Shown: positions 24,769-34,248, numbered from the stretch's first letter. The stretch: DNA of 64,000 bases from Roseivirga sp. (GCA_021404565.1 JAAWWF010000005.1:310001-374000), one strand, 5' to 3'. Notes: generated by a model not told the origin, from the sequence alone. Translations and numbers: made by a program.

Positions 24769-25386
24769 TCAATCCACCTGATATCTGCGTGACATCACCG
24801 AAGCCCAGTCACCCAGGTCTTTTTCGGTATCGATATCGTTGAGTACTGGAAGTTCAGCATGGTCCAGATCAAGCTTGATAACATCGTCCAGGGTAGAGAT
24901 AAATACTTCATCGGTACTCCAGGCCTTGTTTTCAAAAAACTCCGGAATCATTTTGCTCATACCCAGCAGGTAGTAACCACCATCTTGCGATGCACCAATG
25001 ACCACATCGCGATTGTGTAGTTTTCCGAACGCTTCTTCAAGAATTTTTGTGGATATATCCATGCAGTCGCTGCCGATGATGCATACTCTTTCATAGCCCT
25101 GTGCAAAGGCATCTGTAAAGGCATTTTTCATCCGCTCTCCCAGGTCGCCCTCAGATTGTACCGCTTTGCGGAAATTCTCTTCGTTCCACAAGTCGCCTTC
25201 CTCCATGTAGCTGCTGTAATAGACAACTTTGTCTTCGATAAGACCTTGGGTTACCTCTTTTGTTTTTTGGAGTAGTTGAAAGTAGATGGCCAAGGCTACC
25301 TCGTTACCAACAGTTGCGGCCAGGCGTGTTTTGACCTTTCCCAGCTCAGGGTTTTTTGCGAATATGATGAGTAAAGACTTATTCAT
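24769..25386 (-). CDS. DUF2064 (TIGR04282-type) glycosyltransferase
   Basis: A 205-aa protein of the GT-A-like nucleotide-sugar transferase group. 'LLIIFAKNPELGKVKTRLAATVG' is the N-terminal nucleotide-binding motif, 'IIGSDCMDIS' the acidic motif and 'VVIGASQDGGYYLLGM' the central family signature. TIGR04282 members are annotated as arsenosugar-synthesis glycosyltransferases, although many sit in loci without arsenic genes. It starts 3 bases after the rhodanese stop, so the two are co-transcribed. No arsenic methyltransferase or radical-SAM gene is visible, so the arsenosugar role is unproven. Confidence 0.8.
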   Translation of the reverse strand: MNKSLLIIFAKNPELGKVKTRLAATVGNEVALAIYFQLLQKTKEVTQGLIEDKVVYYSSYMEEGDLWNEENFRKAVQSEGDLGERMKNAFTDAFAQGYERVCIIGSDCMDISTKILEEAFGKLHNRDVVIGASQDGGYYLLGMSKMIPEFFENKAWSTDEVFISTLDDVIKLDLDHAELPVLNDIDTEKDLGDWASVMSRRYQVD

Positions 25387-25389
25387 GTA

Positions 25390-25887
25390 TTATCTGACCG
25401 CCAGGCCATTCTTTAATAAAAATCCAAACAGGCCACTATAAACGTGTACACTGTCTGTGGGTTGCTCTCTTTGATTATAAACGGGTTGTCCCTGGTTTTT
25501 CCAGCCTATAAGCCCGCCATCCAGATTATAAATATGAGAAAAGCCGTTATTAGTTAATGTCGTCCCCAATTCAGTACTGCGAAATCCAACGGTACAATAA
25601 ACCAAAATTCGCTGATCTGTCTCCAGGCTTTCAAAATCCACATCATCGGCTAATACAGCCCCTTTGAGGTGACTCACCTCATATTCTTCCCGCTGTCTTA
25701 CATCGAGAATGAGCAGTGCCTGATCATTCAGCAAACTGGTTGCTTCCTGGCTGGTGCAGTTTTTTACACCGTGATAAGCTCCGAAACTGTTGATGATATT
25801 GCTGCCGAAAATCACCATGGTAATCACTATCATCAACAGACCTGTTGGCAGGATATATCTGAGTTGAAAGCGGGATGTAATTGTCAT
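25390..25887 (-). CDS. Membrane-anchored rhodanese-domain protein
   Basis: A 165-aa protein with an N-terminal membrane helix (about 12-29, 'ILPTGLLMIVITMVIFGS') and a rhodanese domain. The active-site Cys is residue 98 in 'VYCTVGFRS'; 'LLILDVRQREEYEVSHLKGAV' is the CH2A motif and 'GFSHIYNLDGGLIGW' the C-terminal one. It may transfer sulfur or act as a thiol sensor facing the periplasm. The ATG at 25887 (MTITSRFQL) is preferred to an upstream TTG. It is followed by the DUF2064 gene 3 bases on. Confidence 0.87.
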   Translation of the reverse strand: MTITSRFQLRYILPTGLLMIVITMVIFGSNIINSFGAYHGVKNCTSQEATSLLNDQALLILDVRQREEYEVSHLKGAVLADDVDFESLETDQRILVYCTVGFRSTELGTTLTNNGFSHIYNLDGGLIGWKNQGQPVYNQREQPTDSVHVYSGLFGFLLKNGLAVR

Positions 25888-26007
25888 TGCTAAAGAGAAA
25901 AGCCTCTCAGTACGCAAATTGTTTTTTGCTCTGATTAGTTCATGGTTGACATGCGAAGATATAGTTTATCTGACAAAGCAAATAATTATTACCTTCGATC
26001 AGTTTCT

Positions 26008-27006
26008 ATGGCAAGACAGCGACTTACCACTTCGGCTTATATTGAGGGAGTACTGGCGGGTGACCGTTTGGTACTTAGCAGGGCCATTACCCTCATAGAA
26101 AGCGCAAGACCGGATGATACCAGGCAGGCTGAGGAAGTACTTCAGGCAGTACTGGACAGGGCTGGCAAATCCATCCGCATAGGGGTTACCGGAGTTCCCG
26201 GAGTAGGTAAAAGCACTTTTCTCGAAGCTTTTGGTAAATACGTGACTGACGAAGGGCATAAAATAGCCGTGCTCACCATTGACCCTTCCAGCCAAAGAAC
26301 CCGGGGAAGTATCCTGGGCGATAAGACAAGGATGGAGGAGCTGTCTCGCAACCCGAATGCCTTTATCAGACCTTCTGCTTCGGGTACTGCTCTGGGTGGA
26401 GTGAACAACCGTACCCGCGAGGTCATGCTGCTTTGCGAAGCGGCAGGCTACGAGGTGATTTTTATCGAAACGGTGGGGGTAGGTCAGTCGGAAACCCTGG
26501 TTCACGGCATGGTGGATTTTTTCTTGCTGCTGATGTTGGCCGGGGCCGGAGATGAACTGCAGGGTATTAAGAAAGGTATTATGGAAATGGCCGATGCTGT
26601 AGTGATTAACAAGGCTGACGGGGACAATATAAAGGCTGCGAAAAGGGCCAGTGCCGAATACAAAAATGCACTGCATTTATTTCCGGTAGGTGATTCTGGC
26701 TGGATTCCTGAGGTAAAGACCTGTTCAAGCCTTATGAATATGGGGCTTGACAATATCTGGGAGATGGTAAAGCGGCATCAAAGACAGCTATCTGCTAACG
26801 GCTTTTTTGAGCATAACCGAAAGCAACAGAATATACAGTGGATGAAAGAACGCATCGGGGCTATGCTCGAAGATCAATTTTATCAACACACGGCTGTGCG
26901 AAGCGAACTTCCTGAGTTGATAGAAAAAGTAGCATCAGGGAATCTGCCGGCCCTCAATGCAGCACATCACCTGCTCAATCAATTTCTCGGAGACAAACAA
27001 GGTTAA
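26008..27006 (+). CDS. meaB: Methylmalonyl-CoA mutase-associated GTPase (MeaB/ArgK)
   Basis: A 332-aa G3E P-loop GTPase that protects and reloads B12-dependent methylmalonyl-CoA mutase. Walker A 'GVPGVGKST' is at about 61-69, 'TIDPSSQRTRGSILGDKTRM' is the switch region, 'IETVGVGQSE' the Walker B/G3 motif and 'VVINKADGDN' the base-specificity motif near 200. The ATG at 26008 (MARQRLTTSAYIEGVLAGDR) matches the family N-terminus; a longer frame from 25942 adds 22 residues without family support. Its partner genes, mutA and mutB, are 27 kb away rather than adjacent. Confidence 0.93.
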   Translation: MARQRLTTSAYIEGVLAGDRLVLSRAITLIESARPDDTRQAEEVLQAVLDRAGKSIRIGVTGVPGVGKSTFLEAFGKYVTDEGHKIAVLTIDPSSQRTRGSILGDKTRMEELSRNPNAFIRPSASGTALGGVNNRTREVMLLCEAAGYEVIFIETVGVGQSETLVHGMVDFFLLLMLAGAGDELQGIKKGIMEMADAVVINKADGDNIKAAKRASAEYKNALHLFPVGDSGWIPEVKTCSSLMNMGLDNIWEMVKRHQRQLSANGFFEHNRKQQNIQWMKERIGAMLEDQFYQHTAVRSELPELIEKVASGNLPALNAAHHLLNQFLGDKQG

Positions 27007-27019
27007 TAGTTCTTCAATG

Positions 27020-27052
27020 TTTGTTTAACATTTTTTTGTTTTGCTACGTTTG
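27020..27052 (+). promoter_or_regulatory. Promoter with -33 and -7 elements
   Basis: TTTG at 27020-27023 and TACGTTTG at 27045-27052 are 21 bases apart, close to the Bacteroidetes -33/-7 arrangement. Initiation near 27059 fits a start codon at 27088 better than the ATG at 27058. Confidence 0.6.
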
Positions 27053-27087
27053 TTTGAATGAACTGCGTGGCTAATTTTGTGCCTTCA

Positions 27088-27492
27088 ATGGTAAGAACGT
27101 TTTTTAAATACTTTTTAACAGTATATCTGCTGCTTTCGGGCAGTGTTGCTGTGCTTTATGGAAACTCTGCCAGAAATGAAGAATTCTGTACGTCAGAATC
27201 GGTTCAGGACATCTTCGAAGTCAACCAGGATTTTCTGATTCATACACCTTCTCAAAATACCCAGCGGAGAAGTCGACTGTTTGAGATTACCGAAGTCGAA
27301 GAAAGTGAAGATGAAAAGAAAGCCCTGAAGAGGTCTTTTGAAAGCAGAAGCTATCTCGCGGCCTTCTTAAGAGACCAACTGCTAAAGTCTTTTTTCTTTG
27401 AGAATAAAAAGAAGCGTTTACCACTTTTTCAATACTTCCCATCAAGTCTAACCCCTAAAAGACATATCATATTCGAGGTCTTTCTCATATGA
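27088..27492 (+). CDS. Hypothetical single-helix membrane or exported protein
   Basis: A 134-aa protein starting MVRTFFKYFLTVYLLLSGSVAVLYG, a hydrophobic N-terminal segment that is a signal anchor or signal peptide. The rest is polar with basic and acidic runs ('EVEESEDEKKALKRSFESR', 'ENKKKRLPLFQYFP'). An ATG 30 bases earlier (27058) would coincide with the probable transcription start, so 27088 is favoured. It precedes the RND operon by about 150 bases on the same strand. A tie to that pump is possible but unsupported; the family was not recognised. Confidence 0.5.
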   Translation: MVRTFFKYFLTVYLLLSGSVAVLYGNSARNEEFCTSESVQDIFEVNQDFLIHTPSQNTQRRSRLFEITEVEESEDEKKALKRSFESRSYLAAFLRDQLLKSFFFENKKKRLPLFQYFPSSLTPKRHIIFEVFLI

Positions 27493-27644
27493 TACGATGC
27501 GTCTGAGGGCTACTGCCCCTCCTCTCTACTGTTTAAAACAGATCGATATCGCTCTCCTAACCAATCTGAGCGCTGTCTTTGTATTCACTTGAATGCAAAA
27601 AACTAAACATTATTAAAGCGTATCGTTTTTGAAATTAAGTCATC

Positions 27645-28727
27645 ATGAAGAAGACAATCATGCTCACGAGCTTGTTTGCTATACTATGTTATACAAGCTG
27701 TGAGCACACAAAAGAAGAAAATAAGGAAGAAACCAGATTCCTGGTTACCAATCCTGTGAAGATGGATACCATCATTACAGAAAGTTATGTAAGTCAAATC
27801 CGTTCTATACAACATATTGAACTCCGAGCCCTTGAAAGAGGGTATTTACAGCAGATTTTTGTTGACGAAGGCCAGTTTGTGAGAGCGGGTCAATTGTTAT
27901 TTAAAATCATGCCACGGTTATATGAAGCAGAGCTGAGGAGTGCAGCAGCTGAAGTCAGGTTTGCAGAAATTGAATATGAAAACACTAAAAGACTCTCTGA
28001 AGGTAACATTGTAGCCCCGAATGAACTGGCCATGGCCGAGGCCAAACTGGAAAAGGCCAAAGCAGAGCAAGCACTGGCCCAGGTACATCTGGATTTTACA
28101 GAAATAAGAGCCCCCTTCGATGGTATCATTGATCGGTTTCATGTAAGACTTGGTAGCCTTTTAGATGAGGGAGATTTACTGACTCATCTTTCAGATAATT
28201 CGAGAATGTGGGTTTATTATAATGTGCCCGAAGCGACATATCTCGACTACCAATCTGAGATGAAGGGTGATCGTAGCGCACAGGTGAGTTTGGTCCTGGC
28301 AAATAACAAAGTGTTTGATTATGCAGGAGTGGTAGAAACCATTGAGGCTGACTTCAATAATGAAACAGGTAACATACCTTTCAGGGCCACATTCCTTAAC
28401 CCAAAAGGTTTGCTAAGGCATGGTGAAACGGGCAATGTGGTATTGAATATACCACTCAAAGGGGCATTGTTGATACCTCAAAAGGCGACCTTCGAAATTC
28501 TGGATAAGAACTATGTTTTTGTTGTCGACAAGAACAACACGATCAAGTCAAGAGAAATTACTATCGCAGAGGAGATGCCTCACATATATGTTGTGCAGGC
28601 CGGACTTACAGAAAACGATAAAGTTCTTCTGGAAGGGCTGAGGCTTGTAAGAGAAAACGACACCATTAGCTATGACTTAATGGATCCGAAGGAAGTGATT
28701 TCAGGCCTGAAGCTCTACGCTGAATAA
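27645..28727 (+). CDS. RND efflux periplasmic adaptor (membrane fusion protein), lipoprotein
   Basis: A 360-aa lipoprotein (lipobox 'CYTSC', Cys19). A split lipoyl/barrel-sandwich domain flanks a coiled-coil hairpin (about 95-145, 'SAAAEVRFAEIEYENTKRLSEGNIV' then 'AMAEAKLEKAKAEQALAQVHL'), followed by beta-barrel and membrane-proximal domains ('IRAPFDGIIDRFHVRLGS', 'TGNVVLNIPLKGALLIPQKATFEI'). It links the inner-membrane pump at 28752 to the outer-membrane channel at 31906. Hydrophobe/amphiphile AcrA-like rather than metal type, judged from the partner permease. Confidence 0.93.
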   Translation: MKKTIMLTSLFAILCYTSCEHTKEENKEETRFLVTNPVKMDTIITESYVSQIRSIQHIELRALERGYLQQIFVDEGQFVRAGQLLFKIMPRLYEAELRSAAAEVRFAEIEYENTKRLSEGNIVAPNELAMAEAKLEKAKAEQALAQVHLDFTEIRAPFDGIIDRFHVRLGSLLDEGDLLTHLSDNSRMWVYYNVPEATYLDYQSEMKGDRSAQVSLVLANNKVFDYAGVVETIEADFNNETGNIPFRATFLNPKGLLRHGETGNVVLNIPLKGALLIPQKATFEILDKNYVFVVDKNNTIKSREITIAEEMPHIYVVQAGLTENDKVLLEGLRLVRENDTISYDLMDPKEVISGLKLYAE

Positions 28728-28751
28728 TCGGGTTTACCAAAAACAACAGCT

Positions 28752-31700
28752 ATGTTTAGTAAAATGATACACAGGCCTGTGTTCGCCATTGTGATTTCGG
28801 TCATGATTGCTTTTGTGGGCTCATTGGCCATCAAACAACTGCCTATATCGCAGTTCCCTCAAATTGCTCCTACTACAGTCAATATCTTTATTGCCTACCC
28901 AGGTGCCAGTGCTGATGTACTGGTAAAATCTACACTCATTACTCTTGAAAACTCCATTAACGGTGTACAAGGGATGAGATATATGGCAACGGATGCTACC
29001 AGTGCAGGGGAAGCTACCTTGAGGGTGATTTTCGAACCCGGAACAGATCCGAACCAGGCAGTAATCAGGGTGAAAACGAGAGTGGATCAGGTGATGCCAC
29101 TCTTGCCGGAACTTGTGCAAAGAGAAGGGGTAATCATTACCCCCATCCAGCCAAGTATGCTCATGTATGTCAATCTTTATGGTACAGCAGAAAATCTCGA
29201 TGAAAAATTCTTGTACAACTATGCCAATGTTCAGATGATTCCTGAACTGAACAGAATTAAAGGAGTAGCAAGGTCACAGATATTAGGCAGTCGCAGATAT
29301 GCCATGCGCGTCTGGCTGAACCCTGACCGAATGCGAGCTTATAATATATCGATTGATGAAGTAATGGAATCTCTGGATGAGCAAAGTATTGTGGGGCGTC
29401 CGGGGCGACTGGGCAGAAGTTCTGGTATTCAGGCACAATCGCTGGAATACGTGCTTACCTACAAGGGGCGATTCAATAAGGCGAAGGAATATGAAGGCAT
29501 TATTGTCAGAGCCAATGCTGCCGGTGAGAGTGTGCACCTGAGAGATATTGCAAGGGTGGAACTTGGGAGTGAATTCTTTGATATCTATTCGAATCTTGAC
29601 GGACACCCTTCAGCGGCCATTGTATTAAAGCAAAACTATGGTAGTAATGCCAGTGATGTCATAGCTGAGGTTAAGGCTAAACTGGAAGAAATGAAAGTTA
29701 ATTTTCCTCCGGGAATGGACTATAAAATAAGCTATGATGTTTCACAATTTCTCGATGCATCCATAGAACAGGTTACTCACACTTTGCGTGATGCATTTGT
29801 GTTAGTGGCCCTGGTAGTTTTTGTGTTCCTGGGTGATTGGCGTTCAACCCTGATTCCGATTCTTGCGGTTCCGGTATCATTGGTTGGGGCATTTTTTGTT
29901 ATGCAGATTTTTGGGCTTTCAATCAATCTGGTCACATTATTTGCCCTTGTCCTTGCTATAGGTATTGTGGTAGATGATGCGATTGTGGTGGTGGAAGCTG
30001 TTCATGCCAAAATGGAAGAGGAACACCTCGGACCTTATAATGCAGTGAAAAAGGTTATGGGTGAGATCAGCGGAGCGATAATAGCTATTACAATGGTGAT
30101 GGTGTCGGTGTTCCTTCCAATCTCTTTTATGACAGGTCCGGTTGGTACTTTCTACAGACAATTCTCCATAACCATGGCCGGATCTATTGTGATTTCGGCT
30201 GTCGTGGCATTAACACTTACGCCCGTTTTATGTGCCATGCTTTTGAAAAATAATCATGGTTTGCCACGCAAGAAACATTTGCTAAACAGGTCACTCGATG
30301 CCTTTAACAGAGGTTTTGACAAGTTGACGGGTAGGTACGCAAACATGTTAAAGGTAATTGTGAACAGGAGAGCTCTTACTTTTGCTTTGCTACTTTTTTT
30401 CGGGCTAGGCATCTTTTATCAAAGTCGTATTCTCCCTGCAGGGTTTATTCCCAGTGAAGATCAGGGGACAATCTATGCCATTATTCAAACCCCTCCCGGG
30501 GCTACACTGGAAAGAACAAATAGAGTTTCACAAAAGCTTCAGAAGATTTGTGAAGAGGTTGAAGGTGTTGAGTCTGTTTCTTCGTTGGCCGGCTACGAGA
30601 TAATGACTGAAGGCAGAGGATCGAATGCTGGCACATGTCTTATCAACCTTAAGCCCTGGTCAGAACGGAAGCACTCTGTCAAAGAAATTATGGAGGAACT
30701 TGAGGAAAAATCCGGAGGGTTGGGAGCCATCGTAGAATTCTTTGAACCACCGGCTATTCCCGGCTTCGGTTCTTCCGGAGGGTTTTCCCTTCGTTTGTTG
30801 GATAAGACCACTAATACAAACTATAGCGAATTTGACGAAATAAATAAGCAGTTCATGGAGGACCTGGGCAGGCGGAAAGAGTTGACAGGTATGTTTACCT
30901 TTTTTGCTGCTAACTATCCTCAATATGAATTGATCATTGACAACGAGCGAGCCATGCAGAAAGGGGTGTCGATAGGCAAGGCGATGGAGAACCTTAATAT
31001 TTTAATAGGTAGTACCTATGAGCAGGGATTTATTCGGTTTGGACGTTTCTTCAAGGTTTATGTCCAGTCTGCCCCCGAATTCAGAAGGCTGCCCTCGGAT
31101 GTGCTGAACCTCTTTGTCAAAAATGATCATGGAGAAATGGTTCCCTACTCCTCTTTTATGAAGATTGAGAAGAAACAGGGTCCAAACGAAGTGACACGCT
31201 ATAATATGTATAACTCTGCGGCAATTCGTGGACTCCCGGCAGAAGGGTATACTACCGCTGATGCCATACAGACCATACGGGAGGTGGCTGCTGCTACCCT
31301 GCCCAATGGCTACAATATTGCCTGGGAAGGCCTGTCCTATGATGAATCGAACCGGGGAAACGAGTCAGTGTATGTATTCATAATTGTCCTGGCTTTTGTC
31401 TATTTCGTCCTTGCAGCTCAATATGAGAGCTTTATCATTCCGCTGGTAGTGATTTTCTCGCTTCCGATTGGCGTTTTTGGTTCTTTCATGTTGCTCAAAA
31501 TCATGGGGCTGGATAATGATATTTATGCCCAGATCGGGCTCATCATGCTCATCGGCCTGCTGGGTAAAAATGCGGTGCTCATAGTAGAGTTTGCTGTTCA
31601 GAAGCACAGGCATGGGGCCACGATATTTGAAGCAGCTATAGAAGGAGCAAAAGTAAGATTTCGTCCGATTCTTATGACTTCATTCGCTTTTATTGCCGGA

Positions 31701-31913
31701 CTAATTCCCTTGGTGCTGGCTTCAGGAGCGGGTTCAATTGGCAACAGAACAATTGGAGCTTCAGCATTGGGGGGGATGCTATTCGGAACCCTCTTCGGTG
31801 TAATAATTGTCCCCGGATTATACTACATTTTTGGCTCATTGGCTTCCCGAAAACAACTGATAAAAGATGAGCAGGACAGACCATTAACCGAAGAACACAT
31901 TGACAATGTATAA
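28752..31913 (+). CDS. RND multidrug efflux permease, AcrB/HAE1 type
   Basis: A 1053-aa inner-membrane proton-driven pump with about twelve membrane helices (groups at 10-28, 335-500, 540-560, 870-1030) and two large periplasmic domains. 'FSKMIHRPVFAIVISVMIAFVGSLAI' opens the protein; 'PVSLVGAFFVMQIFGLSINLVTLFALVLAIGIVVDDAIVVVE' holds the paired Asp residues of TM4 used in proton relay. The length is that of the HAE1 family (about 1040-1050). The gene is the middle of a complete adaptor-pump-channel operon. Substrates are likely amphiphilic drugs or detergents (family inference). Confidence 0.95.
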   Translation: MFSKMIHRPVFAIVISVMIAFVGSLAIKQLPISQFPQIAPTTVNIFIAYPGASADVLVKSTLITLENSINGVQGMRYMATDATSAGEATLRVIFEPGTDPNQAVIRVKTRVDQVMPLLPELVQREGVIITPIQPSMLMYVNLYGTAENLDEKFLYNYANVQMIPELNRIKGVARSQILGSRRYAMRVWLNPDRMRAYNISIDEVMESLDEQSIVGRPGRLGRSSGIQAQSLEYVLTYKGRFNKAKEYEGIIVRANAAGESVHLRDIARVELGSEFFDIYSNLDGHPSAAIVLKQNYGSNASDVIAEVKAKLEEMKVNFPPGMDYKISYDVSQFLDASIEQVTHTLRDAFVLVALVVFVFLGDWRSTLIPILAVPVSLVGAFFVMQIFGLSINLVTLFALVLAIGIVVDDAIVVVEAVHAKMEEEHLGPYNAVKKVMGEISGAIIAITMVMVSVFLPISFMTGPVGTFYRQFSITMAGSIVISAVVALTLTPVLCAMLLKNNHGLPRKKHLLNRSLDAFNRGFDKLTGRYANMLKVIVNRRALTFALLLFFGLGIFYQSRILPAGFIPSEDQGTIYAIIQTPPGATLERTNRVSQKLQKICEEVEGVESVSSLAGYEIMTEGRGSNAGTCLINLKPWSERKHSVKEIMEELEEKSGGLGAIVEFFEPPAIPGFGSSGGFSLRLLDKTTNTNYSEFDEINKQFMEDLGRRKELTGMFTFFAANYPQYELIIDNERAMQKGVSIGKAMENLNILIGSTYEQGFIRFGRFFKVYVQSAPEFRRLPSDVLNLFVKNDHGEMVPYSSFMKIEKKQGPNEVTRYNMYNSAAIRGLPAEGYTTADAIQTIREVAAATLPNGYNIAWEGLSYDESNRGNESVYVFIIVLAFVYFVLAAQYESFIIPLVVIFSLPIGVFGSFMLLKIMGLDNDIYAQIGLIMLIGLLGKNAVLIVEFAVQKHRHGATIFEAAIEGAKVRFRPILMTSFAFIAGLIPLVLASGAGSIGNRTIGASALGGMLFGTLFGVIIVPGLYYIFGSLASRKQLIKDEQDRPLTEEHIDNV

Positions 31914-33339
31914 GCGAATAATTTATAACTATATACTGGGGATAGCCATTGCTATGAGCTTTGGCGCCTGTACTGCTCCATCTCTGGTTGACAAAGCGGC
32001 GAATACTAATGTTCCGGCCAGCTATATGGGGTCAAAGGACACTACCAACATAGCGGCAATCAAATGGCAGGATTATTTTAAAGATCCATACTTAATAGCA
32101 CTCATTGATTCCGCTTTATTACACAATCAGGAGCTGAACATTACTCTGCAGGAAATTGCAATTTCCAGAAATGAGATAAAGTCGAGAAAAGGAGAATATC
32201 TACCTTTTGTAGGGCTGAGGAGTGGAATGGGTTTCGATAAGGTAGGGAGATTTACCCGTAATGGGGCCTTGGAGGCGAATACGGATATAGCACCAGGGAA
32301 AGAATTTCCCGAACCTCTTTCAGATTTTGCATTTGGGGCTTATGCCAGTTGGGAACTCGATGTTTGGCATAAACTACGGAACGCGAAAAAAGCGGCTCTG
32401 AGTAGATATCTGTCTTCTATTGAGGGTAAGAATTTCATGGTGACCAATCTCATAGCCGAAATCGCTAATGCCTATTTTGAACTGCTGGCTTTAGACAGTC
32501 AACTCGAAATTCTGAACAGAAATATTGAGATTCAGAAAAATGCCTTTGAAATAGTAAAGTTGCAAAAAGAAGCTGCCAGGGTAACCGAACTGGCCGTGCG
32601 TAAATTTGAGGCCGAAGTTTTAGGTACACAGAGCCTGCAATTCGATATCGGGCAGAGAATTATTGAAACGGAGAACCGGATTAACTTCCTGGTAGGTAGA
32701 TTTCCTGCTCCGGTGGAAAGAACTTTATCCCCTTTTGACGAACTCATACCTCAGGTTATTCATGAGGGAGTGCCCTCCCAACTGTTACTTAACCGAACAG
32801 ATATAAAAAGGGCTGAGATGAACCTTGTATCGGCCAGGCTTGATGTTAAAGTTGCCAGGGCCCGGTTCTATCCCTCTTTGGGGTTATCAGCTGGTTTGGG
32901 TTTCCAGGCGTTTAGTCTTTCAAAACTGATAAAAGCCCCACAATCTATGCTTTATTCTATGGCAGGAGAGCTTAGTGGACCTCTGATCAATAAGAGGGCT
33001 ATAAAGGCTGCTTTCAGTACCGCCAATGCAAAACAAATAAAGGCAGTTTACAGCTTCGATCAAACTGTACTCAATGCCTATATAGAGGTGGCTAACCAGC
33101 TGTCAATGATTGATAACCTTGAAAAAAGTTACGCCCTTAGAAATGGTCAGGTAGAGGCTCTTACGAAGTCAGTTAATATAGCTAACAAGCTTTTTAGCTC
33201 GGCCAGAGCCGACTATATGGAAGTGTTACTGACTCAGCGTGATGCTTTGGAGTCGAAGTTTGAACTGATCGAAATCAAGAGGAAACAAATGAGTGCTATG
33301 GTCAATGTTTATCAGGCACTTGGTGGAGGCTGGAAATAG
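31906..33339 (+). CDS. RND efflux outer-membrane channel lipoprotein, NodT/OprM type
   Basis: A 477-aa TolC-fold protein (lipobox 'SFGAC'). It has the duplicated OEP repeats: 'DSALLHNQELNITLQEIAISRNEIKSRKGEYLP' near 70-100 and 'NRTDIKRAEMNLVSARLDVKVARARFYPSLGLS' near 290-320, with the usual 'YFELLALDSQLEIL' helix. The ATG at 31906 overlaps the permease stop by 8 bases, so the genes are translationally coupled; the TTG two codons earlier is less likely. It completes the tripartite pump, and the operon ends at a strong bidirectional terminator. Confidence 0.93.
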   Translation: MYKRIIYNYILGIAIAMSFGACTAPSLVDKAANTNVPASYMGSKDTTNIAAIKWQDYFKDPYLIALIDSALLHNQELNITLQEIAISRNEIKSRKGEYLPFVGLRSGMGFDKVGRFTRNGALEANTDIAPGKEFPEPLSDFAFGAYASWELDVWHKLRNAKKAALSRYLSSIEGKNFMVTNLIAEIANAYFELLALDSQLEILNRNIEIQKNAFEIVKLQKEAARVTELAVRKFEAEVLGTQSLQFDIGQRIIETENRINFLVGRFPAPVERTLSPFDELIPQVIHEGVPSQLLLNRTDIKRAEMNLVSARLDVKVARARFYPSLGLSAGLGFQAFSLSKLIKAPQSMLYSMAGELSGPLINKRAIKAAFSTANAKQIKAVYSFDQTVLNAYIEVANQLSMIDNLEKSYALRNGQVEALTKSVNIANKLFSSARADYMEVLLTQRDALESKFELIEIKRKQMSAMVNVYQALGGGWK

Positions 33340-33367
33340 TAGGAATTAGTATTGTCCTTACTTAATG

Positions 33368-33400
33368 AAAAGACCATTCTTCATTGAAGAATGGTCTTTT
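33368..33400. terminator. Bidirectional intrinsic terminator after the RND operon
   Basis: A perfect 16-bp inverted repeat AAAAGACCATTCTTCA / TGAAGAATGGTCTTTT with one central base. A-run on one side and T-run on the other allow it to stop transcription from both directions. Confidence 0.85.
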
Positions 33401-33455
33401 CATGTCTATCAGATACTACGTATTCATTAAGGCAAAGAAAGCAGTGACTAACATA

Positions 33456-33481
33456 AAAATCCCTCACGCTTCCGGGATTTT
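33456..33481 (-). terminator. Terminator of the DUF2807 gene
   Basis: AAAATCCC (33456-33463) pairs with GGGATTTT (33474-33481); read on the minus strand the stem is followed by a T-run. It lies about 57 bases beyond the stop of the minus-strand gene at 33538. Confidence 0.65.
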
Positions 33482-33537
33482 CATCCTTTCTTCATGAGGG
33501 CATAATCGGTCATGATTATGGATTCTTAAGAGAATCT

Positions 33538-34248
33538 TTAATTCGCTCTTTTTACGCTTGAGGCACCTGAGGTGTCAGAGTTAACACTAGGGCGGCCTTT
33601 GTAGCGGATGCTTGAAGCACCAGAGGCACGAACGTCCAGTTTTTCAGAAACACTTACCCGGGCACTACCCGCACCTGTTACGCGGATGTCAGCTATTTCG
33701 CTCTCGAGGTCATAGGCACGATAAGTCGTGGCTCCGTTGGTTTTTACAGTTTGCTCAGTGGCCGTGCCTTCAACATTTATTACACAAGCACCTGAAGCCT
33801 GAAGGTATAACTCCTTAACATCCAGCTGTAAGTCAAGTACAGAAGCACCAGATAAAACTATTTCCATGCGGTCAGCCTTCAGTTCATCACGGCTTTCTAC
33901 TTTCACGGCACCACTTGCATGTATGCTGTTCAGGCTCTTTACCGTCAGGTAGGCTCGGGGAGATGAGTTCATGCGTCTTCGGCCACGGCCATCCCGCATT
34001 TTAATCACCAGCTTACCTCCTCGTACTTCGGTGATTACGTCATCCATATATCTGTCGTCCGCTTCAATTTCCAACGACTCAGTATTGCCTACGCTTATTT
34101 CTACTACAAATGCACTGCTAATGCTCAACTCGTCAAAACCCGAAACATCACGTTTCTCCCGGTCTTGTGCCCAACTCATAGAAACCACCGTAACCATCAT
34201 GATCATAGCGATCCATATGCTGCGGTAGTGACTCAATTGCTTTTTCAT
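33538..34248 (-). CDS. Exported DUF2807 (head GIN domain) protein
   Basis: A 236-aa protein with a signal peptide (MKKQLSHYRSIWIAMIMMVTVVSMSWAQ). The mature part is a DUF2807 right-handed beta-repeat: 'VSGFDELSISSAFVVEIS' opens it, and short 'ASGASSI' and 'GASSVK' type turns recur to the C-terminus ('SGAVKVESRDEL', 'SGASVLDLQLDVKELYLQASGACVI'). Such proteins are common in Bacteroidetes and are sometimes described as putative adhesins; no function is proven. A near-consensus -7 box (TATCTTTA on the minus strand, about 30 bases upstream) precedes it. Confidence 0.85.
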   Translation of the reverse strand: MKKQLSHYRSIWIAMIMMVTVVSMSWAQDREKRDVSGFDELSISSAFVVEISVGNTESLEIEADDRYMDDVITEVRGGKLVIKMRDGRGRRRMNSSPRAYLTVKSLNSIHASGAVKVESRDELKADRMEIVLSGASVLDLQLDVKELYLQASGACVINVEGTATEQTVKTNGATTYRAYDLESEIADIRVTGAGSARVSVSEKLDVRASGASSIRYKGRPSVNSDTSGASSVKRAN

